DNA of 64,000 nucleotides from Franconibacter pulveris DSM 19144. Lineage in GTDB: Bacteria > Pseudomonadota > Gammaproteobacteria > Enterobacterales > Enterobacteriaceae. Each line of letters opens with the position of its first letter. The stretch's first letter is position 1. The stretch covers positions 615,523 to 679,522 of the forward strand of contig KK211222.1 in NCBI GenBank assembly GCA_000621185.1. The letters run 5' to 3'. The notes beneath the pieces are model-generated. The model did no database searches and had not been told where the DNA came from. It saw nothing but the letters and a program-made list of their open reading frames with translations. The position numbers were made by a program, and so were the translations under genes. Below, piece after piece: positions 63,895 to 64,000 of this stretch.

Positions 63895-64000
63895 TCAGGA
63901 TGAAGAACGGCTGCTGTTCTTACCACCTTTGCGGCCTGCTTCCGCGGCGCGCTCGCGGTCGTTTTTAAAGTTACCGCCGCTATTCTGCCCGCCTTTACGG
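63895..64000 (-). CDS. KGG-domain stress-induced protein (YciG-like), 5' end outside window
   Basis: The last 34 codons are visible, entering from the right edge. Two KGG repeats can be read: RKGGQNSGGNFKNDRERA then AEAGRKGGKNSSRSSS, the pattern of YciG/con-10 small hydrophilic stress proteins, which are RpoS-controlled and linked to motility in E. coli. The repeat unit K-G-G, N/D-rich linker and E-A-G-R is clear. Confidence 0.85.
   Translation of the reverse strand, partial: RKGGQNSGGNFKNDRERAAEAGRKGGKNSSRSSS

Overview
The window reads as chromosome of a GC-rich member of the Enterobacteriaceae. Two blocks keep the E. coli gene order: uxaB - dgcF - yneG - glsB - sad - yneJ, and sotB - marC - marRAB - eamA - ydeE. 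Individual proteins (MaeA, TreF, OsmC, UxaB, GlsB, Sad, MarA/R/B) look close to full-length E. coli orthologues. Insertions such as the urea carboxylase locus and a GDSL autotransporter point to Cronobacter or a near relative; that genus call is inference. No tRNA, rRNA, CRISPR array, transposase or phage gene was seen.

Layout. 0-2 kb: tail of a GGDEF gene, then a CSS-motif EAL phosphodiesterase. 2-9.2 kb: small metabolic and regulatory genes (DsbA-like, a TetR/SDR divergent pair, a MocR/DMT-exporter divergent pair, DUF924, maeA). 9.2-15.1 kb: an AT-rich five-gene chaperone-usher fimbrial operon, bounded on both sides by the same terminator palindrome. 15-23 kb: VF530 protein, osmC, an old yellow enzyme, treF, a GDSL autotransporter, uxaB. 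23-31 kb: acetyltransferase, three consecutive GGDEF genes (one with a degenerate active site), yneG, glsB, a chemoreceptor. 30.8-31.9 kb: a gene-free stretch with two inverted copies of a ~340-bp multi-hairpin repeat. 31.9-38 kb: sad/yneJ, acetyltransferase, LDH-family dehydrogenase, PhzF-like protein, sotB. 38-43 kb: the mar region, eamA, ydeE and a RelE/StbE-type toxin-antitoxin pair. 43-55 kb: a minus-strand urea locus in the order atzF - uca - gntR - urtABCDE. 55.7-61.3 kb: an envelope cassette (DUF6130, two alpha/beta hydrolases, an OmpR-type two-component system, a DipZ-like thiol protein). 61.7-64 kb: a MetE-C-like methyltransferase, an OBAP/DUF1264 protein and a partial KGG stress protein.

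How the genes work together. The urea locus forms a complete uptake and ATP-dependent breakdown route (UrtABCDE import, biotin-dependent carboxylation to allophanate, hydrolysis to ammonia and CO2). Its probable regulator lies inside the cluster, and a matching palindrome sits just before atzF. The left half is rich in c-di-GMP enzymes and also carries adhesion genes (fimbriae), which suggests a surface-lifestyle region. The marRAB operator is well conserved.

The most unusual signal is the multi-hairpin repeat family at 30.8-31.8 kb, with a degenerate third copy at 55.5 kb. Its stems differ between copies by paired, compensatory changes while the loops stay the same. Other points of note are the duplicated terminator around the fimbrial operon, an alpha/beta hydrolase whose signal peptide runs straight into the nucleophile elbow, and an LDH-family enzyme with Leu at the substrate-specificity position.
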